Source of the DNA: SLHU01 sp009929975
GTDB lineage: Bacteria > Bacillota > Clostridia > Saccharofermentanales > UBA5734
Assembly (NCBI GenBank): GCA_040776905.1
Contig: JAXGZQ010000001.1
Location: 186,001-250,000, forward strand
Direction of reading: 5' to 3'
Length of the DNA stretch: 64,000 nt
Both the position numbers and the translations under genes were made by a program. Each line of letters opens with the position of its first letter. Position 1 is the stretch's first letter. The notes under the pieces are model-generated. The model did not search any database. It saw nothing but the letters and a program-made list of their open reading frames with translations, and was not told where the DNA came from. Positions 1-8,571 of the stretch are shown here, in pieces.

Positions 1-1903
1 CAACCAGATAAGGTCCGATCGCTGTCTGAACCGGCTGATCGTTCCGGCTGATCAACACGGTCACATGAGCAGGGCCTGGCTGCGGCTGTCCGAAAACATC
101 ATTTCCTTCGTCAAGCCAGCGCCGGATCATGACCAGATCATCCTGCAGTGGATTCAGTTCACAAAACCCGGTCCGCAGAACCGGCCACTGCCGCCGCAAT
201 GTGCCATACCGCTGAAACCAGCGGTACAGGGGATGCTTGTCCGAAACGGTTTCAGGATAGGTTCGCCGGTTGAAAGGATCCCGATAGCCCTCCATCCCGA
301 TCTCATCACCATAATAAATCACCGGACTGCCCGGATACATCACCTGGAAAAGGAAAGCCAGCCGCAGCAGCCGCTCGCCCCGCGAACGCTGCGCCCCGGT
401 CAGGCTGATTCTGGCCTGAGCTGACCGTTCGCCCGGATCTTCCTGTCCGGCCAGCGTCGTGATGGCCCGGGCAATGTCATGACTGCTGATCAGATTATAG
501 CTGCTGTAGAAACTGGGCAGCGGATAATTTTCACGGATCTGTTCGAGCACCAGGGCCAGCCGGAATGAAGGATGCCGCCCGCTCAGCCAGCCGGTCAATG
601 CCTGCTGGAACGGGTATCCCATGACCAGATCATGAGTCCGGCCGAAGAGGAAATCACGATAATGGCCATAGCTGATCTTATGACTGGCATCTTCCCAGAC
701 TTCCCCCATCAGGACAGCATCGGCTTTTTCCTGACGGCTGGCCCGGCGCAGTGAGCGCAGGAACAGGTCCGGCAGTTCATCCGACACATCGAGCCGCCAG
801 CCGGAAGCTCCCAGCCTGAGCCAGCGGCGGATGATGCCGTCCGCGCCGTTGATATAAGCCTGAAACGAAAGGTCATATTCATTGACACTGGGCAGATCCT
901 GGAATCCCCACCACGAATCATAGAATAGCTGGTCTCCGTGCCGATGAAAATTATACCAGCTGCTGTACGGCGATAAATCACCACCGGTCACTTCCTGGAA
1001 GGCACCGCGGTCAGCATAGCGTCCCAGTTTATTGAAATAACGGCTATCCGCCCCGGTATGGCTGAACACACCGTCCAGCATAACGCGGATGCCTCTGTCA
1101 GCGGCTTCACGGCAGAGCCGGCTGAAATCCTCCTCCGAACCCAGCAGTGGATCAATCTGCTCATAGTCACCGGTATCATAACGATGGTTGGACCGTGCCC
1201 TGAAAATCGGATTCAAATAGATGACGCCCGTTCCCAGAGACGCGAGTTCATCCAGTTTCTCTTCAATTCCCGCGAGTGATCCGCCAAAGAAATCACAGGC
1301 GAGATAGCCGGTTTCCGGTCGGCCGTGATAGTCGACATCGTCTTCCCAGTTCTCATGAAAAATTCTTTCCGGATAATGGACCGCAGCAAACCGTTCGGTA
1401 CTGAACCGGCGGTCACGCCGGAAGCGATCCGGAAAAATCTGATAGACGACCTGGCCGGTTATCCAGTCAGGTACGGAAAAATCAGACGCGTGAATGGTGA
1501 TCTGCCAGGGAGATGGATCATGCGGCTCGCCCGGATAAAACCGTGGCCGGGCCCGGCTGATTCTGCCGTCTCCGTCGAGCGCGTCGCGATTGCGGACGAA
1601 ATACTGCCGCTCATCACCTGTCTTCACTTCAAACCAGTAAAAGAGCAGGCCCGGTTCATCCGGCAGACGGATCCGGGTCTGCCAGCGGCGGGATGTCGCG
1701 GTTTCATCCACAGTGTGATCCGGCGCGAGCCGGATTCTGCTCTCCTGAAACCGCTGCAGGCCGTATGCGTAGCACAGGCTGATATTGTCCGGCCAGACCG
1801 GAGTGTCCGTGATATCAAGGGCAAAATGGACTAAGGTCCCGGCTGCGGCAGCACCATAAGGTGAACGGTATGCCAGGGACCGGCTTCGATGTATGATTCG
1901 CAT
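1..1903 (-). CDS. GH13 alpha-glycosidase, neopullulanase/maltogenic amylase-like (3' end cut by window edge)
   Basis: An open frame on the minus strand runs from ATG at 1903 to the window edge without a stop (634 codons seen). The order is an N-terminal beta-rich domain of about 140 residues, as in maltogenic amylases and neopullulanases, then the GH13 barrel. The barrel motifs are present: DGVFSHTG (about 277-284), GWRLDVSDE with nucleophile Asp372, GEVWED with acid/base Glu401, and LISSHDIAR with Asp476. All three catalytic carboxylates are kept. These enzymes hydrolyse alpha-1,4 (and some alpha-1,6) links in maltodextrins. No signal peptide is visible, so it is probably cytoplasmic. It lies 23 nt downstream of glgA with a weak AAAGGA site, so it is the fourth gene of the glycogen operon and probably trims glucan. 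Exact substrate specificity cannot be read from sequence. Confidence 0.9.
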   Translation of the reverse strand, partial: MRIIHRSRSLAYRSPYGAAAAGTLVHFALDITDTPVWPDNISLCYAYGLQRFQESRIRLAPDHTVDETATSRRWQTRIRLPDEPGLLFYWFEVKTGDERQYFVRNRDALDGDGRISRARPRFYPGEPHDPSPWQITIHASDFSVPDWITGQVVYQIFPDRFRRDRRFSTERFAAVHYPERIFHENWEDDVDYHGRPETGYLACDFFGGSLAGIEEKLDELASLGTGVIYLNPIFRARSNHRYDTGDYEQIDPLLGSEEDFSRLCREAADRGIRVMLDGVFSHTGADSRYFNKLGRYADRGAFQEVTGGDLSPYSSWYNFHRHGDQLFYDSWWGFQDLPSVNEYDLSFQAYINGADGIIRRWLRLGASGWRLDVSDELPDLFLRSLRRASRQEKADAVLMGEVWEDASHKISYGHYRDFLFGRTHDLVMGYPFQQALTGWLSGRHPSFRLALVLEQIRENYPLPSFYSSYNLISSHDIARAITTLAGQEDPGERSAQARISLTGAQRSRGERLLRLAFLFQVMYPGSPVIYYGDEIGMEGYRDPFNRRTYPETVSDKHPLYRWFQRYGTLRRQWPVLRTGFCELNPLQDDLVMIRRWLDEGNDVFGQPQPGPAHVTVLISRNDQPVQTAIGPYLV

Positions 1904-1926
1904 GCGTCTTGTTGTTTCCTTTCAGA

Positions 1927-3378
1927 TCAGCTGCCGAGCAGCTGATAGAGACTTTGATACTCCAGGGCAGAGCGCTGCCAGGAGTAATCGCCGCTCATGG
2001 CCTGATCGACGATCGTCTGCCAGGTGACCGGTTCAGAACGCCACAGCGCGGCTGCGCGCTGTACAGTGTACAGCAGTTCATGGGCATTGATGTTCAGAAA
2101 GGAGAATCCATTCCCTTCACCGGTATATTCGTTGTAGGGGATGACCGTATCCTTGAGGCCGCCTGTTTCCCTGACAACCGGCAGGGTTCCGTAGCGCATG
2201 GCAATCATCTGAGACAGACCGCAGGGCTCGAACAGCGAGGGCATCAGAAAAAGATCGGCACCGGCATAGAACCGGTGGGATAAAGCTGTATCGTAGGTCA
2301 GGCAGATCGCCAGACGGGTCGGATTACGTCCCGCGATTTCACGCAGAGCCTGTTCATAATGCGCCTCACCGGTTCCCAGGACGGCAACCTGAATGTCAGC
2401 ATGCAGCATCTCATCGAGAACCCGCAGCAGCAGATCAATCCCCTTCTGGTCAACCAGGCGTGAAATCATCACAGCCAGTGGAATATCATCACGCTGCGGC
2501 AGGCCGATTTCCTCCTGCAGCGCCTGTTTGCAGGCCAGTTTTCCCACCTGTCGGGTCACCCGGTCATAGGTCCGGGCGATCTGGCTGTCGGTCGCCGGAT
2601 CATAGGCCTCCACATCAATGCCGTTGAGAATACCGGTCAGTTTATGAGCCTGGCTGATCAGCAGATGATCAAGTCCCTCCCCATAATAATCCGTCATGAT
2701 TTCAGCGGCGTAATTGGGAGACACGGTTGTCACCCTGTCGGCGTAGACGATTCCGGATTTGAGAAAATTGGGGACACCATCCTTGAGCACGCCCAGTTCC
2801 GTCATATACCGGTCCGGCAGATCCATCAGGTCCGCGATGTGCTCGCGTCCATGAATTCCCTGGTACTTGAGATTATGAATCGTCAGAATGGTTTTTATCT
2901 GCTGATGATAGCCATATGGCCGGTAATGCGCGTCGAGCAGACAGGGAATCATTCCGGTCTGCCAGTCATGCAGATGGAGGATATCGGGCTCAAAATCCAT
3001 CGGGTCACCTAGGGCTTCGAGGACAGCCCGCTGGAAAAAGCTGAACCGCTCAATATCAAATGAATAATCGACATAAAGCTGATCATGACCGAAATAGAAT
3101 TCATTGTCGATGAAATAAACCGGAACACCATCCAGCTCCATGCTGAGCAGCCCGCTGTACATGGTCCGCCAGCCCAGCTTGATCATCGACCAGCGGTGGA
3201 ATGTCAGGCGGTCCGACCAGATCGTCTTGATTTTCTTATAAAGCGGCAGGATCACACGGACATCGTCACCGAGGGCCCGCAGCTGGGCCGGCAGCGCGCC
3301 GACCACATCACCCAGTCCACCGCTCTGGGCAAGCGGTGCCATTTCCGCTGAGACAAACAGGATCTTCTTTTTCGTCAC
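1927..3378 (-). CDS. glgA: Glycogen synthase (ADP-glucose type, GT5)
   Basis: Transfers glucose from ADP-glucose to the non-reducing end of growing alpha-1,4-glucan. At 483 residues it has normal GlgA length, with two Rossmann domains. The C-terminal GT5 signature is intact: FEPCGLSQM with its E-x7-E layout, followed by ETGGLKDT. The N-terminal nucleotide-sugar loop reads PLAQSGGLGDV, where the family normally has K-x-G-G-L. The conserved Lys (Lys15 of E. coli GlgA) is Gln18 here. The start overlaps the glgD stop by 4 nt (ATGA), so translation is likely coupled. It sits in the order glgC-glgD-glgA-GH13. The family call is secure; the Lys-to-Gln change makes substrate affinity an open question. 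Confidence 0.95.
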   Translation of the reverse strand: MTKKKILFVSAEMAPLAQSGGLGDVVGALPAQLRALGDDVRVILPLYKKIKTIWSDRLTFHRWSMIKLGWRTMYSGLLSMELDGVPVYFIDNEFYFGHDQLYVDYSFDIERFSFFQRAVLEALGDPMDFEPDILHLHDWQTGMIPCLLDAHYRPYGYHQQIKTILTIHNLKYQGIHGREHIADLMDLPDRYMTELGVLKDGVPNFLKSGIVYADRVTTVSPNYAAEIMTDYYGEGLDHLLISQAHKLTGILNGIDVEAYDPATDSQIARTYDRVTRQVGKLACKQALQEEIGLPQRDDIPLAVMISRLVDQKGIDLLLRVLDEMLHADIQVAVLGTGEAHYEQALREIAGRNPTRLAICLTYDTALSHRFYAGADLFLMPSLFEPCGLSQMIAMRYGTLPVVRETGGLKDTVIPYNEYTGEGNGFSFLNINAHELLYTVQRAAALWRSEPVTWQTIVDQAMSGDYSWQRSALEYQSLYQLLGS

Positions 3379-4493
3379 ACGATCGCCCCCTTGCCGATCA
3401 CCACCGGATAATCCTGCTGACCGACCAGTTTGATTCCCGGCCGGATCACGCAGTTCTTATCGAGGATGACATTTTCCAGTTCAACGCCTTCTGAGATGAA
3501 GGCATCCTGCATGATGATGGAGTTTTTGATCACGGCATGCCGTGAAATCGTGACACCTCGGAAAAGCATGCTGTTCTCAACCGTTCCGTTGATCAGACAG
3601 CCGTCTGAGATGACACTGTTCTTTACGGAATTGCCTTCGACATACAAAGTTGGTGCTTCATCCTTGACCTTGGTGTAGACCGGCAGGCCGGAACCGAACA
3701 GTTCATCGCGGATCTGATCCTCAAGAAGACGCATCGTACTGGCGAAATAGGTCGGAATGTTATTGATCCGCAGGACCTGTCCCTTGTATTCAATCCCGCG
3801 GATCCGGTATTCGTCATAGCGGCGGATCAGTTTTTCAATGGAAAAATCGCGCTCGCCCCGGGCGATCGACTCGCTGACCAGATCGATCAGCAGTTCGCGG
3901 TCGAGGACAATGACGCCGAGTGAACAGCGGGTCGCCGATGGTTTGGGCGGATCAAGCATGATGTCGCGCAGATTGCCGCGGCGATCAAGGTTGAGGATTA
4001 CGCTGGGCGTTCCATAGCGGATACTGTCCCGATTATACAGTACACTGATATCGGCACCGCTCTCTTCATGGCGGCTGACAAAGTCATCGAATGTCGCGTT
4101 AAAGACCACATTGCTGTTCGCCATAATCACATATTTGTACTGATAAGCCTGGAAGAAATCGAGCAGACCGGTCAGATCGTCGATTTCACCGCCTTTGTCG
4201 ACATTGGCCGAGTTGATATAGGGCGGAAGGATGTTGAGACCGGGCTGTTTGCGGTCCAGATCCCATGAACTGCCGGTTCCGAGATGATCCATCAGCGATT
4301 TGTATTTCGACAGCGCGATCACACCGACCTGCGTGATGCCGGAATTGACCATATTGGAGAGCATGAAGTCAATGATCCGGTATCGGCCGCCATAAGGCAT
4401 GGCCGCCAAAGCGCGCGGGCGTGACAATTCACCCAGTTGAATTTTCTTATGATCTGCCAGAATAAGACCCATTGCGTTGATAAACATGGCCAA
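3375..4493 (-). CDS. glgD: GlgD, regulatory paralogue of ADP-glucose pyrophosphorylase
   Basis: A 372-residue nucleotidyltransferase-fold protein that aligns along its length with GlgC. In place of GlgC's GGxGxRL nucleotide loop it has GLILADHKKIQLGEL, so it should be catalytically poor. The N-terminal stretch YGGRYRIIDFMLSNM and a C-terminal left-handed beta-helix (repeats such as NSVKNSVISDG) are clear. In Firmicutes, GlgD forms hetero-oligomers with GlgC and raises its activity; that role is inferred from the family. It starts 6 nt after the glgC stop and overlaps glgA by 4 nt, which fits co-synthesis. Confidence 0.93.
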   Translation of the reverse strand: MAMFINAMGLILADHKKIQLGELSRPRALAAMPYGGRYRIIDFMLSNMVNSGITQVGVIALSKYKSLMDHLGTGSSWDLDRKQPGLNILPPYINSANVDKGGEIDDLTGLLDFFQAYQYKYVIMANSNVVFNATFDDFVSRHEESGADISVLYNRDSIRYGTPSVILNLDRRGNLRDIMLDPPKPSATRCSLGVIVLDRELLIDLVSESIARGERDFSIEKLIRRYDEYRIRGIEYKGQVLRINNIPTYFASTMRLLEDQIRDELFGSGLPVYTKVKDEAPTLYVEGNSVKNSVISDGCLINGTVENSMLFRGVTISRHAVIKNSIIMQDAFISEGVELENVILDKNCVIRPGIKLVGQQDYPVVIGKGAIV

Positions 4494-4499
4494 CCTCCC

Positions 4500-5756
4500 C
4501 TAGCGCACGCGGAACGTGGATTCAATCACGTCGCTGCATGCCTGATCTCCGCTGCACTCGACCATGCAGTTGCCCGGAATCACACTGTTATCACGGATGA
4601 CAAGCCCGCGTTCGAATACGGTAATCCCATCCTGACAATATGGACTGTTGTAATCACAGGTCCCTTCGACACTGGCTCCGGCCCGGACATTGCGGCCGAT
4701 TACAGTCTCAAAACCGACGATGCACTTGTCGAGAAACGCGCCGGACTTCACCGTAACACCCGGCATGAGGATCGAGTCACGGACGACCGCGCCCTTTTCC
4801 ACCGTCACGCTGTTGGACAGAACCGAATGTTCGACCGTTCCGTAGATCGAACACCCGTCGGTCAGTGCGCTGTTGACCACCTTCGCCGATGAGGCGATAT
4901 AATGGGCCGGTTTGACCGGGTTCTTGCTGTAGATGCGCCAGCTTCGGTCACGGAAATTAAGTTCCTCCGGCCGGTCGAGAATATCCATATTGGCTTCCCA
5001 CAGGCTGGCAATGGTGCCGACATCCTTCCAGTAGCCGGAAAAACGGTAGGCACAGAGCCGATCACCGTCTTTGAGCATGCGCGGGATGATATTCTTGCCG
5101 AAATCATGGCTGGAGTTCTTGTTTGAGTCATCTTCGATCAGCTGTTTGCGCAGTGATTCCCAGGTAAATACGTAAACGCCCATCGATGCCAGGTTGCTTT
5201 GCGGCTTTTTCGGTTTTTCCTGAAAATCAGTGACACAATCCTTTTCATCCGTCAGGATCAGACCAAAGCGGGAGGCTTCCTCCCAGGGAACCTCAAAAAC
5301 GGCGATGGTCGCGTCCGCTTCTTCCCTGATATGGGCCTGCAGCATTTTCGCGTAATCCATTTTGTAGATATGGTCGCCGGACAGAACAAGAATATAGCGG
5401 GGATCATAGTTTTCAATGAATTCGATATTCTGGAAGATCGCGTTCGCGGTACCGGTGTACCAGTCACTGCGGCTGGTACTCTGGTAGGGCGGCAGAATGA
5501 ACGCGCCGCCTTTGTTGCGGTCCAGATCCCATGGATGGCCATTGCCGATGTAGGTATTCAGCGCAAGCGGTTGATACTGTGTCAGAACACCCACCATCTC
5601 AATACCGGAATTCGTACAATTGCTGAGAGGAAAATCGATGATCCGGTAACGGCTTCCATAGGGAACCGCCGGTTTAGCCAGATGTTTAGTCAGCACACCG
5701 AGGCGCGATCCTTGTCCTCCGGCCAGAATCATTGCAATTACTTCATTTTTAGCCAC
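4500..5756 (-). CDS. glgC: Glucose-1-phosphate adenylyltransferase
   Basis: Makes ADP-glucose from ATP and glucose-1-phosphate, the committed step of bacterial glycogen synthesis. The frame is open further upstream, but I chose GTG at 5756 because AGGAGG at 5765-5770 lies 8 nt before it and because the protein then begins just ahead of the nucleotide loop LAGGQGSRL, giving 418 residues. Other motifs are KPAVPYGSRYRIIDFPLSNC, the SGDHIYKMDY metal site and the FQEKP glucose-1-phosphate region, with a beta-helix at the C-terminus. A longer product would contain the promoter and the leader, so it is unlikely. First gene of glgC-glgD-glgA-GH13, with its own promoter at 5839-5866. Confidence 0.95.
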   Translation of the reverse strand: MAKNEVIAMILAGGQGSRLGVLTKHLAKPAVPYGSRYRIIDFPLSNCTNSGIEMVGVLTQYQPLALNTYIGNGHPWDLDRNKGGAFILPPYQSTSRSDWYTGTANAIFQNIEFIENYDPRYILVLSGDHIYKMDYAKMLQAHIREEADATIAVFEVPWEEASRFGLILTDEKDCVTDFQEKPKKPQSNLASMGVYVFTWESLRKQLIEDDSNKNSSHDFGKNIIPRMLKDGDRLCAYRFSGYWKDVGTIASLWEANMDILDRPEELNFRDRSWRIYSKNPVKPAHYIASSAKVVNSALTDGCSIYGTVEHSVLSNSVTVEKGAVVRDSILMPGVTVKSGAFLDKCIVGFETVIGRNVRAGASVEGTCDYNSPYCQDGITVFERGLVIRDNSVIPGNCMVECSGDQACSDVIESTFRVR

Positions 5757-5838
5757 GTGCAATTCCTCCTGTTCCTGTCGTCCGTCAGAAAAATATGATA
5801 TCAATGATATGATCTGTTTTCTCTTCCGGTCTGTACTC

Positions 5839-5866
5839 ATTATACCGTAACTCTCCGTCAGGACAA
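5839..5866 (-). promoter_or_regulatory. Promoter of the glycogen operon
   Basis: On the minus strand a -35 TTGTCC (5861-5866) and a perfect -10 TATAAT (5839-5844) are separated by 16 nt. The predicted start lies near 5832, leaving a leader of about 75 nt that contains the dyad ATATCA-A-TGATAT at 5798-5810. The position directly behind the terminator at 5871-5898 fits a new transcription unit. Confidence 0.8.
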
Positions 5867-5870
5867 ACAA

Positions 5871-5898
5871 AAAAGAGCTGATCGGTGTCAGCTCTTTT
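5871..5898 (-). terminator. Rho-independent terminator of the ketoacid oxidoreductase operon
   Basis: Perfect 11-bp arms AAAAGAGCTGA and TCAGCTCTTTT with a 6-nt loop. Read on the minus strand, the stem is followed by further T residues and it lies 41 nt after the gamma-subunit stop. The A/T-rich flanks would also let it work on the plus strand, but there is no plus-strand gene to its left. Confidence 0.85.
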
Positions 5899-5939
5899 GT
5901 CAGACTGCCAAAAGTCCGCTCATCCACAGTGGAAAGGCA

Positions 5940-6485
5940 TCATGTCGCAGCCTGAAAAGCCACGCCCTGATCAAATGCCGACATCTCAGCGGGAATCAGA
6001 TGATGATGCCGCTCAGGTAAAACCTCGTACAGAGCTTTCTCAAACGCCTCACGGCCCATGCAGTCGCTGTTGCGGCTGAGACAGCCGAGTAAAATGACCG
6101 TCGCGAATGCCATATTGCCCAGATTCGAAGCCATTTCTGAGGCCGGGATCGCGAAGAAACGGAGATCATCGCGCTGCGGCTGCTGGTGGACCAGCGAGCG
6201 ATCGACAATGACCAGACCGCCGGGACGGACCTGACCCGCGAATTTTTCGAGCGATGGTCCGTTGAGCGCGATCAGGACATCGGGCTCGTTGACAACCGGA
6301 GACCCGATCGCTTCATCTGAGATCACCACGCTGCAGTTGGCAGTGCCTCCGCGCATCTCAGGTCCATATGATGGAAACCAGGAAACTTCACGCCCCTCCA
6401 GCAAGGCCGCGGTCGCGACAATACGTCCGGATGACAAAATGCCCTGGCCGCCGAAACCGGCCAGAATAATTGAATAATCGGTCAT
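5940..6485 (-). CDS. 2-oxoacid:ferredoxin oxidoreductase, gamma subunit
   Basis: 181 residues with the gamma-subunit signature: the N-terminal AGFGGQGILSSG and the conserved SYGPEMRGGTANC. In four-subunit ketoacid:ferredoxin oxidoreductases this chain packs against the alpha and beta chains and closes the active site. The enzyme decarboxylates a 2-oxoacid with CoA and passes two electrons to ferredoxin. It is the last gene of the operon, overlaps the beta gene by 4 nt, and is followed by a strong terminator. The 2-oxoacid (2-oxoisovalerate, 2-oxoglutarate or another) cannot be set from sequence alone. Confidence 0.9.
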   Translation of the reverse strand: MTDYSIILAGFGGQGILSSGRIVATAALLEGREVSWFPSYGPEMRGGTANCSVVISDEAIGSPVVNEPDVLIALNGPSLEKFAGQVRPGGLVIVDRSLVHQQPQRDDLRFFAIPASEMASNLGNMAFATVILLGCLSRNSDCMGREAFEKALYEVLPERHHHLIPAEMSAFDQGVAFQAAT

Positions 6486-7237
6486 GCGTCCACCTCCAGA
6501 TCAGCTCCGCGGAAAACGCCGAGCGGGTACTGCGGAACCATCGCCTGGTCAACCCAGGCAAGTGATTCAGCCGGACTCTTGCCCCAGTTCGTCGGGCAGG
6601 TCGACAGAATCTCGACCAGCGCGAAGCCAAGGCGCTGCTGCTGGACGCGAAAGGCCTTGCGGATCGCTTTCTTCGCCTGCTGGATCGATTTGAAATCAGT
6701 CACTTTAACGCGCTCGAGATAGACCGCGCCGGGCAAGGTGGCCAGCATTTCGCAGACATTGATCGGATAACCCTGCAGATCAGCATCGCGCCCGAACGGC
6801 GATGTGGTGGTCACTTGTCCGAGCAGGGTGGTCGGGGCCATCTGTCCCGATGTCATTCCGTAGACGGCGTTATTGGCGAAAAATGTACAGATCTTCTCGC
6901 CGCGGGCAGCCGCGTGGATAATTTCCGCCGTTCCGATCGCGGCCAGGTCTCCGTCTCCCTGATAGGTAAAGACCATGTTGTCCGGATGGACACGCTTGAT
7001 GCCGGTCGCGACGGCCGGCGCGCGGCCATGTGCGGCCTGAACCATGTCACAGGCGAAATATTCGTAATTATTATAAGTACATCCGACAGAAGACACCCCG
7101 ATCGTCTCATCCAGGATATCCAGCTCACACATGACTTCAGCGATCAGGCGATGAATGATCCCATGTGTGCAGCCCGGACAATAATGAAACGGTTTGTCGG
7201 TCAGTCCTTTGGTTCTGGCAAATACTTTTTCCATCAT
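6482..7237 (-). CDS. 2-oxoacid:ferredoxin oxidoreductase, beta subunit (TPP-binding)
   Basis: 251 residues. The thiamine pyrophosphate/Mg2+ motif is GDGDLAAIG, followed by an NNAVYGMT element. An N-terminal CPGCTHG and the later SVGC supply Cys residues found in this subunit type. It carries TPP and performs the decarboxylation in the cytoplasm. The start overlaps the alpha stop by 4 nt and the stop overlaps the gamma start by 4 nt, so the three chains are translationally coupled. Length and motifs match the Vor/Kor type, not the single-chain pyruvate enzyme. Confidence 0.9.
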   Translation of the reverse strand: MMEKVFARTKGLTDKPFHYCPGCTHGIIHRLIAEVMCELDILDETIGVSSVGCTYNNYEYFACDMVQAAHGRAPAVATGIKRVHPDNMVFTYQGDGDLAAIGTAEIIHAAARGEKICTFFANNAVYGMTSGQMAPTTLLGQVTTTSPFGRDADLQGYPINVCEMLATLPGAVYLERVKVTDFKSIQQAKKAIRKAFRVQQQRLGFALVEILSTCPTNWGKSPAESLAWVDQAMVPQYPLGVFRGADLEVDA

Positions 7238-8301
7238 GATCTCCCCGCGATCTCCCGGATTTTTTCGAGAATTTCTTTCTGTGTCGGCAAATTGCCGCCC
7301 ATTCGTCCGAGAAAATGGACCGGGCGGCGGCCATTGACAGCCAGCCGGACATCTTCGAGCATCTGCCCGCTGTTCAGCTCGATATCGAGAAAGGCACGGA
7401 CATGGCCTTTCTGCGACAGCTGATCGAGAATCTGTTCAGGGAACGGCCAGAGGGTGATCGGCCGTACCAGGCCCACCTTGATGCCTTCATCGGCTGCCTG
7501 GCGGATGACATTGCGGCTGATCCGGCTGCAGGTGCCGAACGCGACAACGATGATTTCCGCGTCGTCGCAACCGACAGTTTCATAGCGTGTTTCCTGTGCG
7601 GCGACCTCATGATACTTGGCCTGCAGCCGCAGATTGACCTGTTCCAGATCATCCGCCTCGATATAGATCGACTGAACGGTATTATGTTCACGCCGGCCCT
7701 GTGTACCCGTAACAGCCCACGGCCGTTCCGGACGGTTGATCGGCTCTTCTTCACGGAACAGCACCGGCTCCATCATCTGACCGAGGGTGCCGTCACCGAA
7801 GATCATGGTCAGCATTCGGTAGCGCTCAGCCAGATTGAAGGCATCAACCGTGAGTTCATAAAGTTCCTGGATGCTGGCCGGCGCTAGCACGATATTGCGG
7901 TAATCACCATGTCCGCCACCCTTGGTGGCCTGAAAATAGTCACCCTGTGCCGGCAGAATTCCGCCGAGTCCCGGGCCGGAACGCACAATATTGACAACGA
8001 CCGCCGGCAGTTCCGCCCCGGCGATATAGGAGAAGCCTTCCTGCTTGAGGCTGATACCCGGACTCGAACTGGATGTCATGACCCTGGCACCGGCGGCGGC
8101 CGCGCCATAGACCATATTGATCGCCGCGACTTCACTTTCCGCCTGGACCATCACGCCACCGGCTTCAATCATCCGGTGGGCCATATAATGCATGATCTCC
8201 GTCTGCGGCGTGATGGGATAACCGAAATAATGCCGGCACCCGGCCCTGACCGCGGCTTCGGCAATCACTTCATTCCCCTTCATCAAAATACGCTGGTTCA
8301 T
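7234..8301 (-). CDS. vorB: 2-oxoacid:ferredoxin oxidoreductase, alpha subunit (VorB/KorA-type)
   Basis: 355 residues with the alpha-chain pyrimidine-binding fold: GNEVIAEAAVRAGC, then GYPITPQTEI, which contacts the substrate and TPP, and SSSPGISLKQEG. A C-terminal domain II ends near GRMGGNLPT. This length and the separate ferredoxin, beta and gamma genes are typical of clostridial VorB-annotated proteins used for branched-chain 2-oxoacids. A 2-oxoglutarate role is also possible, so the symbol is tentative. It begins 9 nt after the ferredoxin stop. Confidence 0.85.
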   Translation of the reverse strand: MNQRILMKGNEVIAEAAVRAGCRHYFGYPITPQTEIMHYMAHRMIEAGGVMVQAESEVAAINMVYGAAAAGARVMTSSSSPGISLKQEGFSYIAGAELPAVVVNIVRSGPGLGGILPAQGDYFQATKGGGHGDYRNIVLAPASIQELYELTVDAFNLAERYRMLTMIFGDGTLGQMMEPVLFREEEPINRPERPWAVTGTQGRREHNTVQSIYIEADDLEQVNLRLQAKYHEVAAQETRYETVGCDDAEIIVVAFGTCSRISRNVIRQAADEGIKVGLVRPITLWPFPEQILDQLSQKGHVRAFLDIELNSGQMLEDVRLAVNGRRPVHFLGRMGGNLPTQKEILEKIREIAGRS

Positions 8302-8310
8302 GTCGGCCTC

Positions 8311-8517
8311 CTATCGATACACTTCAATCACACTGTCGGGACAGATGACCGCACAAAATGTGCAGCCGATACACTGGTCCATCGCCTCAACGCCGGCAGG
8401 ATGAAATCCCTTGCTGTTGAGACGGTCTCGCCGCAGCGAGATAATATGCTTCGGACAGACCGGCACGCAGAGACCGCAGCCTTTGCACCGCTCCTCATTG
8501 AATTCAACTTTTGCCAT
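8311..8517 (-). CDS. 2-oxoacid:ferredoxin oxidoreductase, delta subunit (2x[4Fe-4S] ferredoxin)
   Basis: A 68-residue bacterial-type ferredoxin. Two cluster motifs are seen: CKGCGLCVPVCP and CIGCTFCAVICP, each CxxCxxCxxxCP. It carries electrons from the TPP site to soluble ferredoxin. I chose ATG at 8517 because AGGAGG (8523-8528) lies 5 nt before it; an ATG at 8538 would add seven residues but has no such site. First subunit gene of the complex, 54 nt after the P-loop ATPase gene. Confidence 0.92.
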   Translation of the reverse strand: MAKVEFNEERCKGCGLCVPVCPKHIISLRRDRLNSKGFHPAGVEAMDQCIGCTFCAVICPDSVIEVYR

Positions 8518-8571
8518 GTAAGCCTCCTGCTTTTTCACGTGTATCGTAACATTATAAGCGTACAGCCTGTC

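Noticed and set aside
5757..5927. N-terminal extension of GlgC by 57 residues
   Set aside because: The extra part covers the promoter and leader, while an AGGAGG and GTG at 5756 give a normal GlgC start.
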